A stretch of DNA of 64,000 bases, taken from NCBI GenBank assembly GCA_020636645.1, contig JACJXO010000001.1, forward strand, positions 372,001-436,000, given 5' to 3'. The notes beneath the pieces are model-generated. The model was not told the origin of the DNA, searched no databases, and saw only the letters and a list, made by a program, of their open reading frames with translations. The stretch is from Chitinophagales bacterium (GTDB lineage Bacteria > Bacteroidota > Bacteroidia > Chitinophagales > BACL12). Position 1 is the stretch's first letter; each line of letters begins with the position of its first letter. A program made the translations under genes and the position numbers. Positions 24,400-32,539 of the stretch are shown here, piece by piece.

Positions 24400-25346
24400 G
24401 GACGATCCAATATTTGATCAACCTGGTATTTGTTGCGATCTATAGAAGATCTTGAGATAAGCTCACCCAGAAAGCCTGCAACAAATAATTGCACGCCAAC
24501 GATCATAGCCACCAGTGCTACATAGAACAGGGGTTGATCTGTTACCTGCCGGAAGGGTACACCATTATGCAATCTGATCAGCTTAACAGCGATGAGCCAG
24601 ATGGTCAGTACACCACCTGTCAAAAATGAAAGTGTCCCTACTGTACCAAACAGATGCATTGGTCTTTTACCAAAACGGGAAACGAACATAATGGATAACA
24701 GATCGAGAAATCCATTCACAAAACGTTCCCAACCGAATTTTGTTACGCCATATTTCCGTGCACGGTGTTCCACTACCTTCTCACCTATCCTGTTAAATCC
24801 GGCAGCCTTGGCAATTACCGGAATATAACGGTGCATCTCTCCGTACACTTCGATACTCTTGACCACTTCGCGTCTGTAGGCTTTCAGCCCGCAGTTAAAG
24901 TCATGCAGCCTGATACCACTCATCATACGGGTAACACCATTGAAGAATTTAGATGGTATGGTCTTCATGACAGGGTCATAGCGTTTTTTCTTCCATCCAC
25001 TGACCAGATCAAATCCATCTTTGCTGATCATGTCCATCAGTTCAGGTATTTCATCCGGGCTGTCCTGAAGATCAGCATCCATGGTAATGACCACATCTCC
25101 CTGCGCCATTCCGAACCCCTGACTGAGTGCGGCACTCTTGCCGTAATTGCGTCTGAATCTGATGCCTTTGAACCTTGTCTCTTGTCTGTGCAATTGTTCC
25201 ACCACCCTCCAGGAACCATCTTTGCTGCCATCGTCCACAAAAATGACTTCCCAGTCTTTACCCTCGAGCACATGCCCCAGCCATTCTGCCAATTCAGGCA
25301 GTGACTCTTCCTCATTAAAGAGCGGGATGACTACACTGACCTGCAT
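24396..25346 (-). CDS. Glycosyltransferase, GT2 family, polyprenyl-phosphate sugar transferase type
   Basis: A 316-residue inverting GT-A enzyme of the DPM1/GtrB/ArnC kind, which loads a sugar onto polyprenyl phosphate at the inner membrane. It begins VVIPLFNEEESLPEL and has FVDDGSKDGS (about 35-44), the metal motif MDADLQDSPDE (about 92-102), the NCGLKAYR acceptor segment (about 149-156), and two C-terminal membrane segments (about 233-255 and 268-292). It is coupled by 4-nt overlap to the GT4 gene downstream and follows the DUF4199 gene by 1 nt. Confidence 0.92.
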   Translation of the reverse strand: MQVSVVIPLFNEEESLPELAEWLGHVLEGKDWEVIFVDDGSKDGSWRVVEQLHRQETRFKGIRFRRNYGKSAALSQGFGMAQGDVVITMDADLQDSPDEIPELMDMISKDGFDLVSGWKKKRYDPVMKTIPSKFFNGVTRMMSGIRLHDFNCGLKAYRREVVKSIEVYGEMHRYIPVIAKAAGFNRIGEKVVEHRARKYGVTKFGWERFVNGFLDLLSIMFVSRFGKRPMHLFGTVGTLSFLTGGVLTIWLIAVKLIRLHNGVPFRQVTDQPLFYVALVAMIVGVQLFVAGFLGELISRSSIDRNKYQVDQILDRP

Positions 25347-25347
25347 A

Positions 25348-25893
25348 CTATTTATTCCGGCTGGTAACAGCAGCTCCTATCAGTGAGAGGATGAGGCCGA
25401 AGAACAGGTTACTGAACAGACCAACCAGTGCAGCACCTACGGGTTTGAACATAAATCCGGTAAATTTCATGGCCTGGTCTATTTGCTCCTGCGACATTTC
25501 CTGTTCACGCATCTGGTCTATGGCAAGTTGCTGCTGTTCCTGCAGGGTTTCAGGAAAGATGACCGTATTGAACAACAGGCCGAACACTACAATGATCAGA
25601 GTCAGGTATATAGTAAACAGCATACCTGTTCCCAGACCTTTGGAAAAATTCATGGTACCCATAAACGACTTGTCTCTTACCTGCATCTGTGTAATGATGA
25701 TCCCGGCCAGCATGATCAGTCCGGTCAGGATGGTCACCAGGGTGCTCTGTTCCATCATCTGCTCTCTAAACATATTACTTAATATAATATATATAATAAA
25801 GATCAGGCCAAAAATGATGGCGAACTTCCAGACGATCGAATTACGGGGTACGCCTTGTTCTTCAGTCAGTTGATTCTGGTCGAGGTTTTCCAT
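25348..25893 (-). CDS. DUF4199 membrane protein
   Basis: A 181-residue integral membrane protein with four hydrophobic segments (about 24-41, 54-70, 90-110 and 150-173). The amphipathic, Gln- and Glu-rich insert between segments 3 and 4 (QEQQQLAIDQMREQEMSQEQ) carries the pattern typical of DUF4199, a family largely confined to Bacteroidota. In many genomes it sits, as here, between a dihydroorotase-like gene and a GT2 glycosyltransferase. Function unknown; a role at the membrane with the glycosyltransferases is only suggested by the gene order. Confidence 0.82.
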   Translation of the reverse strand: MENLDQNQLTEEQGVPRNSIVWKFAIIFGLIFIIYIILSNMFREQMMEQSTLVTILTGLIMLAGIIITQMQVRDKSFMGTMNFSKGLGTGMLFTIYLTLIIVVFGLLFNTVIFPETLQEQQQLAIDQMREQEMSQEQIDQAMKFTGFMFKPVGAALVGLFSNLFFGLILSLIGAAVTSRNK

Positions 25894-25895
25894 GA

Positions 25896-27167
25896 TCAGT
25901 TGTTTATTAGTGTTACGAATTGATTTGCAAAGAAGGTAGCAAGTGGTCGTCCTGTAAGTGGTTGCCCGGCAAAAGCCTGATTGACTCCTTTAGATACGAA
26001 ATCTGATCTGGTCCAGGCATCGGTTTCATTGAATAAGGTCAAATTGGCTGTCTGACCTTCTGCAATGCTTACAGGCGGCAGACCCAGGATGTTTCTAGGG
26101 CCGGAGGTAAACAGTTGTATGACTTTGTCAACAGGTACATAACCGGTCAGTGCAGAACAAACTGCCCCGAAGCAGGTTTCAAGTGTAGCCATTCCAAAAC
26201 CGGCATATTCAAACTCGCATGCTTTTGCGTCGGTATCCCATGGAATATGGAAACTGGCCACGGCATCAATGGTACCATCAGTCACTCCTTCCTTTAAGGC
26301 AGCCACATCTCTGGCGGTGCGCAAAGGCGGATTGACCTTGAAATTGGTATCATAATCACCCAACATCTCTTCATCGAAATAGAGGTGGTATGGTGTGACA
26401 GAACATGTAACCTGTATTCCTTTTTGTTTCGCCAGACGGATTCGGTCTAATGCCCTGGCTGTAGAAATACCGGTAATATGAACCTTAGACGCAGCATATT
26501 CGGCCAGCAGGATATCTCTTTCCACCATCACCTCTTCCAGTACGTCAGGAATGCCATACATGCCCAACCGGGTGCTCATGACCCCTTCGTTGATGGTGGC
26601 ATTTCCCACGATCCGATGATCGCTGGGTACATTGATGATGGTACCGTCAAACTGTTTGACGTATTGCAGCGTGCGCAGCATGATGCCTGCATCTGCAACA
26701 GGCAGATCAGCATCAGTGAACGCCACGGCACCGGCTGAGCGCATATCATAGATCTCTGTCAGCTCTTTCCCATCTCTGTTTCGGGTAACGGCTCCCAGCG
26801 GATAACATTCAACCGCTTTACCTGCGGTCTTATGAATAACATATTCAATATCTGCCTTGGTTTGCAGGGCAGGGTGAGTGGAGGGCATGACAGCGACACC
26901 GGTATAACCTCCGGCAACTGCAGCAGCTGCGAGTGAGTGCAGGTCTTCCCGGTATTCCTGTCCGGGATCGCCGGAGGCAGCCAAAAGATCCACCCATCCC
27001 GGAGAAACGGATGATCCATCTGCCTGCCATAATGTTTCTCCCTCTTCTGCATGGAGCTTTTCAGATATTGCTGTAATGATCCCGTTGCTGATGCGTATAT
27101 CACGAACAGAAAAATGATGAGGGGAAGCTGGGTCAACGATGCGGATACGCTGAATTAGCAGTTGCAT
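25896..27167 (-). CDS. Dihydroorotase-like protein lacking catalytic metal ligands
   Basis: A 423-residue amidohydrolase-fold protein clearly related to dihydroorotase. Retained segments are the SPGWVDL strand, DPGQEYREDL, GGYTGVAVMPSTHPALQTK (about 91-109), the strand-loop VPSDHRIVG and the C-terminal MATLETCFGAV. The metal motif that should follow Asp60 (DxHxH) reads DLLAA, so both His are absent (Leu62 and Ala64). The usual ATDHAPH near the C-terminus reads ASFHIPW, so the catalytic Asp is also gone. It is probably a non-catalytic homologue like the PyrC' subunits that pair with aspartate transcarbamoylase. No pyrB is in the window. Confidence 0.88.
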   Translation of the reverse strand: MQLLIQRIRIVDPASPHHFSVRDIRISNGIITAISEKLHAEEGETLWQADGSSVSPGWVDLLAASGDPGQEYREDLHSLAAAAVAGGYTGVAVMPSTHPALQTKADIEYVIHKTAGKAVECYPLGAVTRNRDGKELTEIYDMRSAGAVAFTDADLPVADAGIMLRTLQYVKQFDGTIINVPSDHRIVGNATINEGVMSTRLGMYGIPDVLEEVMVERDILLAEYAASKVHITGISTARALDRIRLAKQKGIQVTCSVTPYHLYFDEEMLGDYDTNFKVNPPLRTARDVAALKEGVTDGTIDAVASFHIPWDTDAKACEFEYAGFGMATLETCFGAVCSALTGYVPVDKVIQLFTSGPRNILGLPPVSIAEGQTANLTLFNETDAWTRSDFVSKGVNQAFAGQPLTGRPLATFFANQFVTLINN

Positions 27168-27177
27168 GCGATGTTTT

Positions 27178-29196
27178 TTACACTGGCAGAAAACGCAGCA
27201 GCAGTATCTCTGATGCCAGGGCTAACAGCGCTAAAATAACGCAAATTTTCCACAACTGTCGGCCGTCCCGCAGTCGCAGTACAGAATCAGCAACGAAACG
27301 CTCACTGCCTTCCAGCACCGCAAGCCTGTCATTTCCCAGTTCTTTTAGTTCGTTAACAGACAAGCATTCCAGTTGGCTTTCTCTTCTGTCGGCGTTCAGC
27401 GCAATGACCTTGCTGACCGAATCAGCTGACACTTTATAAAATCCGGCTTCGCGGGCATACGGGTATAGACTGATCTCGGTATGATCCTGCAACTGTCTGA
27501 CTGCAGCGATGAATTCCTCTCCGTTACCTGAAACAGTTGCCACAGTTTCTTCTGCAGCACTTCCATTGGCAGCAAGTGAAACCCATTGCTCTCTTCCGGC
27601 AATGAGATAGGGAATCTGATATCCTTTGCTCAGTAATGCCATCCGGTAGATCATCGGAACAAATATGGCGCCCTGACCGGGCAGGTCTGTATGCGCCTGA
27701 TCCAGCGGTGTTCCGAGCAGGTACAAAGTTCCGGAACCCGCCGGCATGGAATACACCATGGGGGTTCCATCTGCAAATGAAATGACTGACTCACCGTCAG
27801 AACGTACTGATGGTTTGATCGCCCAGCCATTTTGCTGAAACGGCAGGGCAAGATTCTTTGGCACACGGTCAAAGACCCCGTCAAATATGGCATGTTGCAG
27901 GTTGACGGAAGAGGCCTGTCGTTTTCCTGAAAAGGGCTCCAGGGCTACCGCACCCATTGGCGCCAGAAAACTGTTCACTGCCTGCAGGTTCATCGTTGAC
28001 CCGGGTATCAGCAACAAGGAAGTTCCGGCACGCAGGGCTTTTTCCAGACTGCTTTGCAAACCCGACGACAGGTCATCCAGTTCATGCAGTATGATCAGAT
28101 CATTATCAGCCAGTCTGTTATAGTCAATATTTCCTGCAGGTACAGATGCAAAACTGAACAGGGCATTGCTGAAGATTCCAGGCAGTATTCTGTCTGTACT
28201 ACCAAATCCGATCTCTGTGACACGCACCCTGGTTACAGGGCGAAAGCTGAGATACAACCTGTCATCAAAATTGACAGGATAGTCTTCCACACTCAGTTCC
28301 AGTTCCTGCCAGCCTGTTCCCTGAACCAAAAAAGAAATGCTGTCGCGAATGGTTTCACCTCCACGCACGTCAATGGTCTCTACTCCTTTTACCTGCCCAT
28401 CAATCCGCAGGGTCACCCCCATATTCTTCCTGTCTTCATCGCCGTAATTGGTCACCTGATAGAGGAGGGTACTTTGTTCTCCGTTAACCTGGACCGGCGA
28501 TTCCCACCATGCGCTGTCAACAGCCAGGTTGGCAACAGATCTGCTGCCAAGATGAATGCAGGTAACTGCATAGGAGGTATCAGAGATTGCATCGGTTGTT
28601 GACCGTTGAAAATCGCTGATCAAAAATGCGGCAGGTTCAGCATCTCCGGCCCGTCTCAGCATATTGAATTGCTGCACCGTCACCTCTGAAATGGTCTGTA
28701 CTTCCGGACCGGTTTCGATCAGCCCTATTACATCCAGGGCCTCTTCTTTAGAAAGCCATTGCTGAGACAGGGCATCTGGTGTATTACTCAAAATCTGAAA
28801 ACGATCATCAAGACCATATGCATTTACCACGGCCCGGGCCTGCTGCCGGGCTGCTTCCAGTAATGAGAGCCCGTCATGCTCCGCTTCCATACTAAAGGAA
28901 TTGTCCACATAGACACTCACAGCATGTGAGCTGCCGGTTACCGCCTTTTCTGCTCCGGGCAGAAAAGGCTGGGCAAATGCCATGACAAGAAAGAAAACGG
29001 CCAGCATTCTGGCAGCCAGTATCAACCATTGCTTCAGTCTGTTTCTGGTTGCACTTTCTTCTCTGACCTGCTTCAGAAATCTAATGTCAGGAAAGTAAAC
29101 CGTTTTAAAACGACGAAAGCTGAACAGGTGGATGATTACCGGCACGGCCAGCAACAGCAAACCCCACAACATACCAGGTGCCAGAAAACTCATCAT
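27178..29196 (-). CDS. BatA-domain/VWA membrane protein
   Basis: A large membrane protein of about 672 residues from ATG 29196 (29193 is equally possible; a GTG upstream is not needed). It begins with the Bacteroidota aerotolerance-type N-terminal BatA module: a first membrane segment, then IPVIIHLFSFRRFKTVYFP-like sequence, and a second membrane segment by residue about 75. A VWA-like domain follows with the MIDAS remnant YVDNSFSME (Asp-x-Ser-x-Ser). A long beta-rich periplasmic part and a C-terminal membrane segment (last 20 residues) complete it. It is first in a run with the dihydroorotase homologue, DUF4199 and two glycosyltransferases. Function unknown. Confidence 0.85.
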   Translation of the reverse strand: MMSFLAPGMLWGLLLLAVPVIIHLFSFRRFKTVYFPDIRFLKQVREESATRNRLKQWLILAARMLAVFFLVMAFAQPFLPGAEKAVTGSSHAVSVYVDNSFSMEAEHDGLSLLEAARQQARAVVNAYGLDDRFQILSNTPDALSQQWLSKEEALDVIGLIETGPEVQTISEVTVQQFNMLRRAGDAEPAAFLISDFQRSTTDAISDTSYAVTCIHLGSRSVANLAVDSAWWESPVQVNGEQSTLLYQVTNYGDEDRKNMGVTLRIDGQVKGVETIDVRGGETIRDSISFLVQGTGWQELELSVEDYPVNFDDRLYLSFRPVTRVRVTEIGFGSTDRILPGIFSNALFSFASVPAGNIDYNRLADNDLIILHELDDLSSGLQSSLEKALRAGTSLLLIPGSTMNLQAVNSFLAPMGAVALEPFSGKRQASSVNLQHAIFDGVFDRVPKNLALPFQQNGWAIKPSVRSDGESVISFADGTPMVYSMPAGSGTLYLLGTPLDQAHTDLPGQGAIFVPMIYRMALLSKGYQIPYLIAGREQWVSLAANGSAAEETVATVSGNGEEFIAAVRQLQDHTEISLYPYAREAGFYKVSADSVSKVIALNADRRESQLECLSVNELKELGNDRLAVLEGSERFVADSVLRLRDGRQLWKICVILALLALASEILLLRFLPV

Positions 29197-29285
29197 GTAA
29201 AGATAGTATCCACCACCTAACACAGCACAGTTCAGAATATTGTTTACTCCGGCCGAACATCAGGTCTTTACATGACATTCATCAA

Positions 29286-29315
29286 TTGCTGACCGGCCAT
29301 ACCATCCTAACTTGG
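29286..29315 (+). promoter_or_regulatory. Promoter of the small T9SS-domain gene
   Basis: TTG (29286-29288), 19 nt, TAACTTGG (29308-29315): one mismatch to TAnnTTTG with ideal spacing. The predicted start near 29320 gives a 12-nt leader before the ATG at 29332. Confidence 0.45.
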
Positions 29316-29331
29316 AAACAAAGGCAAAGCC

Positions 29332-29748
29332 ATGAAAAGATATCTTACCTACATAATGCTTCTGTTCTGGTTGATACCGGTACAAAGCCAGATTCCTGAT
29401 AACCAGATCGGCAGCGATCAGGAGGTATTTTCTCAGGATCCTGTTGATTTTGATATGTTCATGACCGATGAACTTGGAAACGAAGAGGCCCCGTTGATCG
29501 TGCAGATGTATCCGGTTCCGGTGCAGGACTATCTGGTGGTGCGACTCAGTTGCAGGTACACTTTGCATAACGTGCGCATCACTGTGCTGGACAGGCAGGG
29601 GTATCAGGTATTTGGCATGCGTGGTGAAGAAATGGGCCCCGGCACCAAACGGGTGGTCATACCCTTTGAAGAATTGCCTGCAGGCAACTATTACATCTGG
29701 ATACAATACGAAGAAGGTATGGTTACCCGCCAGGTGATCAGGCAATGA
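29332..29748 (+). CDS. Short secreted protein consisting mainly of a T9SS-type C-terminal domain
   Basis: A 138-residue protein: signal peptide (about 1-19, ending VQS), an acidic linker of about 35 residues, then a domain of about 85 residues. That domain has the features of a type A sorting domain: MYPVPVQDYLVVRL in place of the usual YPNP-start, a LDRQGYQVF strand, LPAGNYYIWI and a final basic VTRQVIRQ. There is no cargo domain in front. It may be a minimal T9SS substrate, a decoy, or a surface protein that uses the fold for something else. It ends 1 nt before the convergent fabI stop. Confidence 0.75.
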   Translation: MKRYLTYIMLLFWLIPVQSQIPDNQIGSDQEVFSQDPVDFDMFMTDELGNEEAPLIVQMYPVPVQDYLVVRLSCRYTLHNVRITVLDRQGYQVFGMRGEEMGPGTKRVVIPFEELPAGNYYIWIQYEEGMVTRQVIRQ

Positions 29749-29749
29749 C

Positions 29750-30574
29750 CTATTGCTCCAGTTCTTTGGTGAGCATCTGCATGATCTCATCGCTTACACC
29801 AACGCTGCTGAATCCCCCGTCATTGTAGAGGTTTTGCATTGTGACCATCCGGCTCATATCGCTGAACAGGAAGAGGCAGTAGTCAGCACAGCTTTCTGCA
29901 CTTGCATTTCCAAGCGGAGAGAGTTTATCTGCATAGGCATAAAAGGCATCAAATCCTTTGACCCCGCTGCCTGCTGTGGTCCAGGTGGGTGATTGAGAGA
30001 TGGTATTCACCCGCACTTTGCGGTGCTTACCATAGTGGTAACCGAAACTGCGGGCAATACTTTCCAGAGTTGATTTCGCTTCTGCCATATCAGAATAAGA
30101 GGGAAAAGTGCGTTGGGCAGCTATATAGGTCAGCCCCACTACACTACCCCATTCATTTATAGCGTCCTTCTGGTAGGCTGTCTGCATGACCTTATGGAAA
30201 GAGATGGCAGAAACGTCCAGTGTTTTTTGAAGAAAATCATATGACAGATCTGTATAAGGTCTGTTCTTGCGAACGTTTGGCGACATGCCGATGCTGTGCA
30301 GAATGAAATCCAGTTTACCTCCCAGCCTTTCCACACTTTCATCTATGAGTTTTTCCAGGTCTTCCATACTGGTGGCATCAGCCGGAATGATAGTGGTATT
30401 GCACTTTTCTGCCAGTTTGTTGATCTCACCCATACGCATGGCGATGGGGGCATTGGTCAGAGTGAAAGTGGCCCCTTCTTCAAAGCACTTCTCAGCCACT
30501 TTCCAGGCAATGGAACTTTCATCAAGAGCGCCAAAGATGATCCCTCTTTTTCCTTTCAGCAATTGGTTAGACAT
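29750..30574 (-). CDS. fabI: Enoyl-[acyl-carrier-protein] reductase (NADH)
   Basis: Last step of each fatty-acid elongation cycle, reducing trans-2-enoyl-ACP. The 274 residues form a short-chain dehydrogenase-like fold with the FabI nucleotide motif GIIFGALDESSIAWKVA (about 11-27) and HSIGMSPNVR (about 91-100). The catalytic Tyr...Lys pair is in SYSDMAEAK (7 residues apart, as in FabI), and the QSPTWTTAGSGV substrate-binding loop follows. It is the triclosan-target type. It is preceded by an exported hypothetical protein 8 nt upstream and probably shares its promoter. Confidence 0.97.
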   Translation of the reverse strand: MSNQLLKGKRGIIFGALDESSIAWKVAEKCFEEGATFTLTNAPIAMRMGEINKLAEKCNTTIIPADATSMEDLEKLIDESVERLGGKLDFILHSIGMSPNVRKNRPYTDLSYDFLQKTLDVSAISFHKVMQTAYQKDAINEWGSVVGLTYIAAQRTFPSYSDMAEAKSTLESIARSFGYHYGKHRKVRVNTISQSPTWTTAGSGVKGFDAFYAYADKLSPLGNASAESCADYCLFLFSDMSRMVTMQNLYNDGGFSSVGVSDEIMQMLTKELEQ

Positions 30575-30582
30575 AGGTTGGG

Positions 30583-31113
30583 TTATTGGTTACGTTTTTT
30601 TATTTTTTTTCTGTTCTTTTTGACAGCCCTTTTTTCATCCAGGGCACGGGTGTACTGTTCAGAAAAATTCAGGTACATGGCTTCTACTGAAGCCTTATCC
30701 TGCGGGGCATCAATAAGGCTGTAGGTGCCGTTCTGCTTGATCAGTGTCAGTTTTCCATTTTCATACACATAGCGTGCGTTGAAGGAGGGGCTGATGCTGT
30801 CAACCGGCATGCCCGGGTCATAGGCATTGTACACACGGTGTACTTCTGTAACCGTGATCAGTTCTCCTTTCCAATAGAAAAAAGTACGCTGAATATCTCC
30901 ATAACTGAAACCAAACCAGGCTTTCATTTCCATGAGGGTATCATGCTCATAGATACCTGAAAGTGTAGCTCCGAATTCCGGCTTGGAATTGGTAAAAGAG
31001 GCATCATTGATCTCTACCCTGTAAGGCTTTGCTTTCTTCTGACGGGAAGCTTGCTGCCCGAAAACAGGAAAGGCTATCAGGAGGATCAGCGTACATAGAA
31101 TAGTATTGCGCAT
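30583..31113 (-). CDS. Exported protein of unknown function
   Basis: A 176-residue protein from ATG 31113; six further upstream codons are open but lie across the promoter. It has a signal peptide (about 1-19, ending VFGQ), then a beta-rich middle part (for example ATLSGIYEHDTLMEMKAWF and WKGELITVTEVHR) and a very basic C-terminal tail (KKNRKKIKKRN). No known domain is recognised. It precedes fabI by 8 nt, so the two are one transcript, but a role in lipid synthesis is not evident. Confidence 0.75.
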   Translation of the reverse strand: MRNTILCTLILLIAFPVFGQQASRQKKAKPYRVEINDASFTNSKPEFGATLSGIYEHDTLMEMKAWFGFSYGDIQRTFFYWKGELITVTEVHRVYNAYDPGMPVDSISPSFNARYVYENGKLTLIKQNGTYSLIDAPQDKASVEAMYLNFSEQYTRALDEKRAVKKNRKKIKKRNQ

Positions 31114-31118
31114 CGTTC

Positions 31119-31126
31119 CAAAAATA
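31119..31126 (-). promoter_or_regulatory. -7 element immediately before the exported-protein/fabI operon
   Basis: Minus strand TATTTTTG, an exact TAnnTTTG, ends 5 nt before the ATG at 31113. Transcription would start at or within a base or two of that ATG, so the mRNA may be leaderless. The -33 region has no TTG at the ideal distance. Confidence 0.5.
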
Positions 31127-31161
31127 AACATTTGAAGCTATTTGACCGTTATTTTTAGCCG

Positions 31162-31767
31162 ATGAACACCGGCAGAGATACTTCCCGCAGCCGTCTTTTC
31201 AGAGAACCGGTCTGGCTCATGATCCACCTGGTGCTGCTGGGTATTATCATATTGTTTGCAGGCCTTACTGCGGCCTACCTGATCGGTCCGGATGCAGGTG
31301 AAGAGGCCGGTTTTCGCATACCCCGAATCTTCTGGCTCAGCAGTATCCTGGTTTTACTGGTGTCACTGTCCATGCGTCGGGTGTTGAAAGCCTATGAGCG
31401 TGATAACAGTTCTACACTGTCAGGATGGTTACTTGCAGCAACCGTAACTGCATTGCTTTTTGTTGTTTGTCAATGGATTGGCTGGACAGGTTTGCATCAG
31501 CAGGGTATTACCCTTCAGGATACGCCGGCTGCAGGCTACCTGTATGTGCTGTCCGGGTTACATGTAGTGCATGTGGGTGTAGGTATCATCATGCTCCTGG
31601 TTTCTCTGACAAAAAGCCGAAGGTTGCTGCAACATGCCGCCACAGCACTGGTATATTTCAGTGATCCTGTGCGCAGGCGAAGGCTGGAGCTGCTTGCCAG
31701 ATACTGGCATACCATTGACTATCTGTGGTTGTTCCTGTTTCTTGTATTTCTATACAAACATGCATGA
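31162..31767 (+). CDS. Cytochrome c oxidase subunit III (heme-copper oxidase), stand-alone
   Basis: A 201-residue, five-helix subunit III of heme-copper oxidases. Recognised by SGLHVVHVGVGIIMLLVS (about 130-147) and the C-terminal RYWHTIDYLWLFLFLVFLY (about 176-194), both hallmark helices of subunit III. No other oxidase subunit is nearby, so it must assemble with subunits encoded elsewhere or be a paralogue; Bacteroidota often have two subunit III copies. Its stop codon lies inside the left arm of a perfect 17-bp terminator stem. It is divergent from the fabI operon with about 48 nt between starts. Confidence 0.88.
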   Translation: MNTGRDTSRSRLFREPVWLMIHLVLLGIIILFAGLTAAYLIGPDAGEEAGFRIPRIFWLSSILVLLVSLSMRRVLKAYERDNSSTLSGWLLAATVTALLFVVCQWIGWTGLHQQGITLQDTPAAGYLYVLSGLHVVHVGVGIIMLLVSLTKSRRLLQHAATALVYFSDPVRRRRLELLARYWHTIDYLWLFLFLVFLYKHA

Positions 31768-31799
31768 AAAAACCCGCCTGCGGGCGGGTTTTTTCATGC
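31762..31799 (+). terminator. Strong bidirectional terminator overlapping a stop codon
   Basis: A perfect 17-bp inverted repeat (31762-31778 with 31783-31799) with a 4-nt loop (TGCG). The stem includes A6/T6, so it acts in both directions. The left arm contains the TGA (31765-31767) of the oxidase subunit gene. The right end is 5 nt from the stop of the convergent gene at 31804. Confidence 0.9.
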
Positions 31800-31803
31800 G
31801 CTA

Positions 31804-32193
31804 TTATTGACCGTTCTTCTTTCTTTTCTTTTCCTGCATCTTTTGCTGCATGGCATCCTTTCTTGCAGGGTCTTCATTGGCTCTGGCCCGCATCTGGTCT
31901 TTACGGTCTGCCCCCTCACGCTGCTCCATACGATGTTCGCGGGCAGCTTCTTTGGCAGCATCTTTAGAGCCATAGTGATCGATCATGGCCTCTTTCTTTT
32001 CCTGGCGGTCATTACCGTCTGCACTTGCTGCATGATGTTGTTTCACTTCTGCTTTGGAGCGACCACTTTCACTGTATTTTTCAGTCATATGGTCTTTCTT
32101 TTGTTGCTTGGTCACCTGGCCTGCATTCTGGGCATAAGCAGAAGCACCCAGGAACATCAGTCCGGCAGTTATCAGCATGGTCAGTTTCTTCAT
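31804..32193 (-). CDS. Exported, highly charged protein of unknown function
   Basis: A 129-residue protein from ATG 32193 with a signal peptide (about 1-22, ending AYAQ). The mature part is almost entirely helical and charged, rich in Lys, Glu, Asp, Arg, Gln and Ala, with short His-containing repeats (KQHHAASAD, IDHYGSKD, EHRMEQREG). It ends in KRKKNGQ. No known domain is recognised; low sequence complexity makes homology weak. It is terminated by the shared 17-bp stem and lies divergent from tRNA-Pro. Confidence 0.7.
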   Translation of the reverse strand: MKKLTMLITAGLMFLGASAYAQNAGQVTKQQKKDHMTEKYSESGRSKAEVKQHHAASADGNDRQEKKEAMIDHYGSKDAAKEAAREHRMEQREGADRKDQMRARANEDPARKDAMQQKMQEKKRKKNGQ

Positions 32194-32296
32194 GATCTTG
32201 TTTTTTAGTATGTTCAGAGTAATGCTAAAAGTGTGCCAAAATAACAAAAGCCAGGCTACAATTTACCCGGATTGCGAAAATGCGGGGGAAATCAGA

Positions 32297-32304
32297 TAAT
32301 TTTG
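32297..32304 (+). promoter_or_regulatory. -7 promoter element of tRNA-Pro
   Basis: TAATTTTG, an exact TAnnTTTG, ends 10 nt before the 5' end of the tRNA. A TTG at 32272-32274 is the only -33 candidate, with a long 22-nt spacer. Confidence 0.45.
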
Positions 32305-32314
32305 AGCCCCGTTT

Positions 32315-32388
32315 CGGGATGTAGCTCAGTCCGGTAGAGTACTCGTCTGGGGGGCGAGTGGTCGCTGGTTCGAATCCAGTCATCCCGA
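32315..32388 (+). tRNA. tRNA-Pro (GGG anticodon)
   Basis: A 74-nt cloverleaf with acceptor stem CGGGATG/CATCCCG, D-arm TAGCTCAGTCCGGTAGAGT, anticodon loop CTGGGGG (anticodon GGG, reading CCC and CCU), T-loop TTCGAAT and discriminator A. CCA is not encoded. The 3' end and downstream flank are repeated 166 nt further on. A terminator follows at 32435-32466. Confidence 0.97.
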
Positions 32389-32423
32389 CAATCACATCTG
32401 ACTTTCGAAGAAAGTTGTGGACG
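32374..32423 (+). repeat. Direct repeat, copy 1 (tRNA-Pro 3' end and flank)
   Basis: Fifty bases spanning the last 15 nt of tRNA-Pro and 35 nt of flank recur at 32540-32589 with 47 of 50 identical; 32379-32413 is a perfect 35-nt match to 32545-32579. Repetition of a tRNA 3' end next to the intact tRNA is the classic outcome of integration at a tRNA attachment site. Confidence 0.9.
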
Positions 32424-32434
32424 GCAAAAAAAAG

Positions 32435-32466
32435 ACGGCCCGGGTTTCACCTGAGGTCGTTTTTTT
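32435..32466 (+). terminator. Intrinsic terminator of tRNA-Pro
   Basis: An 11-pair stem with one bulged A and two G-U pairs (32435-32445 with 32449-32460), 3-nt loop, followed by T7. It lies between the two copies of the direct repeat. Confidence 0.7.
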
Positions 32467-32539
32467 ATTGGCGGACACACGAATGCGAAGCATACGCAGA
32501 TGGGGTTAGTTCACCCCACTTTTATGGATCGTGTCAACC

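Noticed and set aside
32292..32480. 62-codon open frame across tRNA-Pro
   Set aside because: It overlaps an intact tRNA and the tRNA terminator; no protein features.
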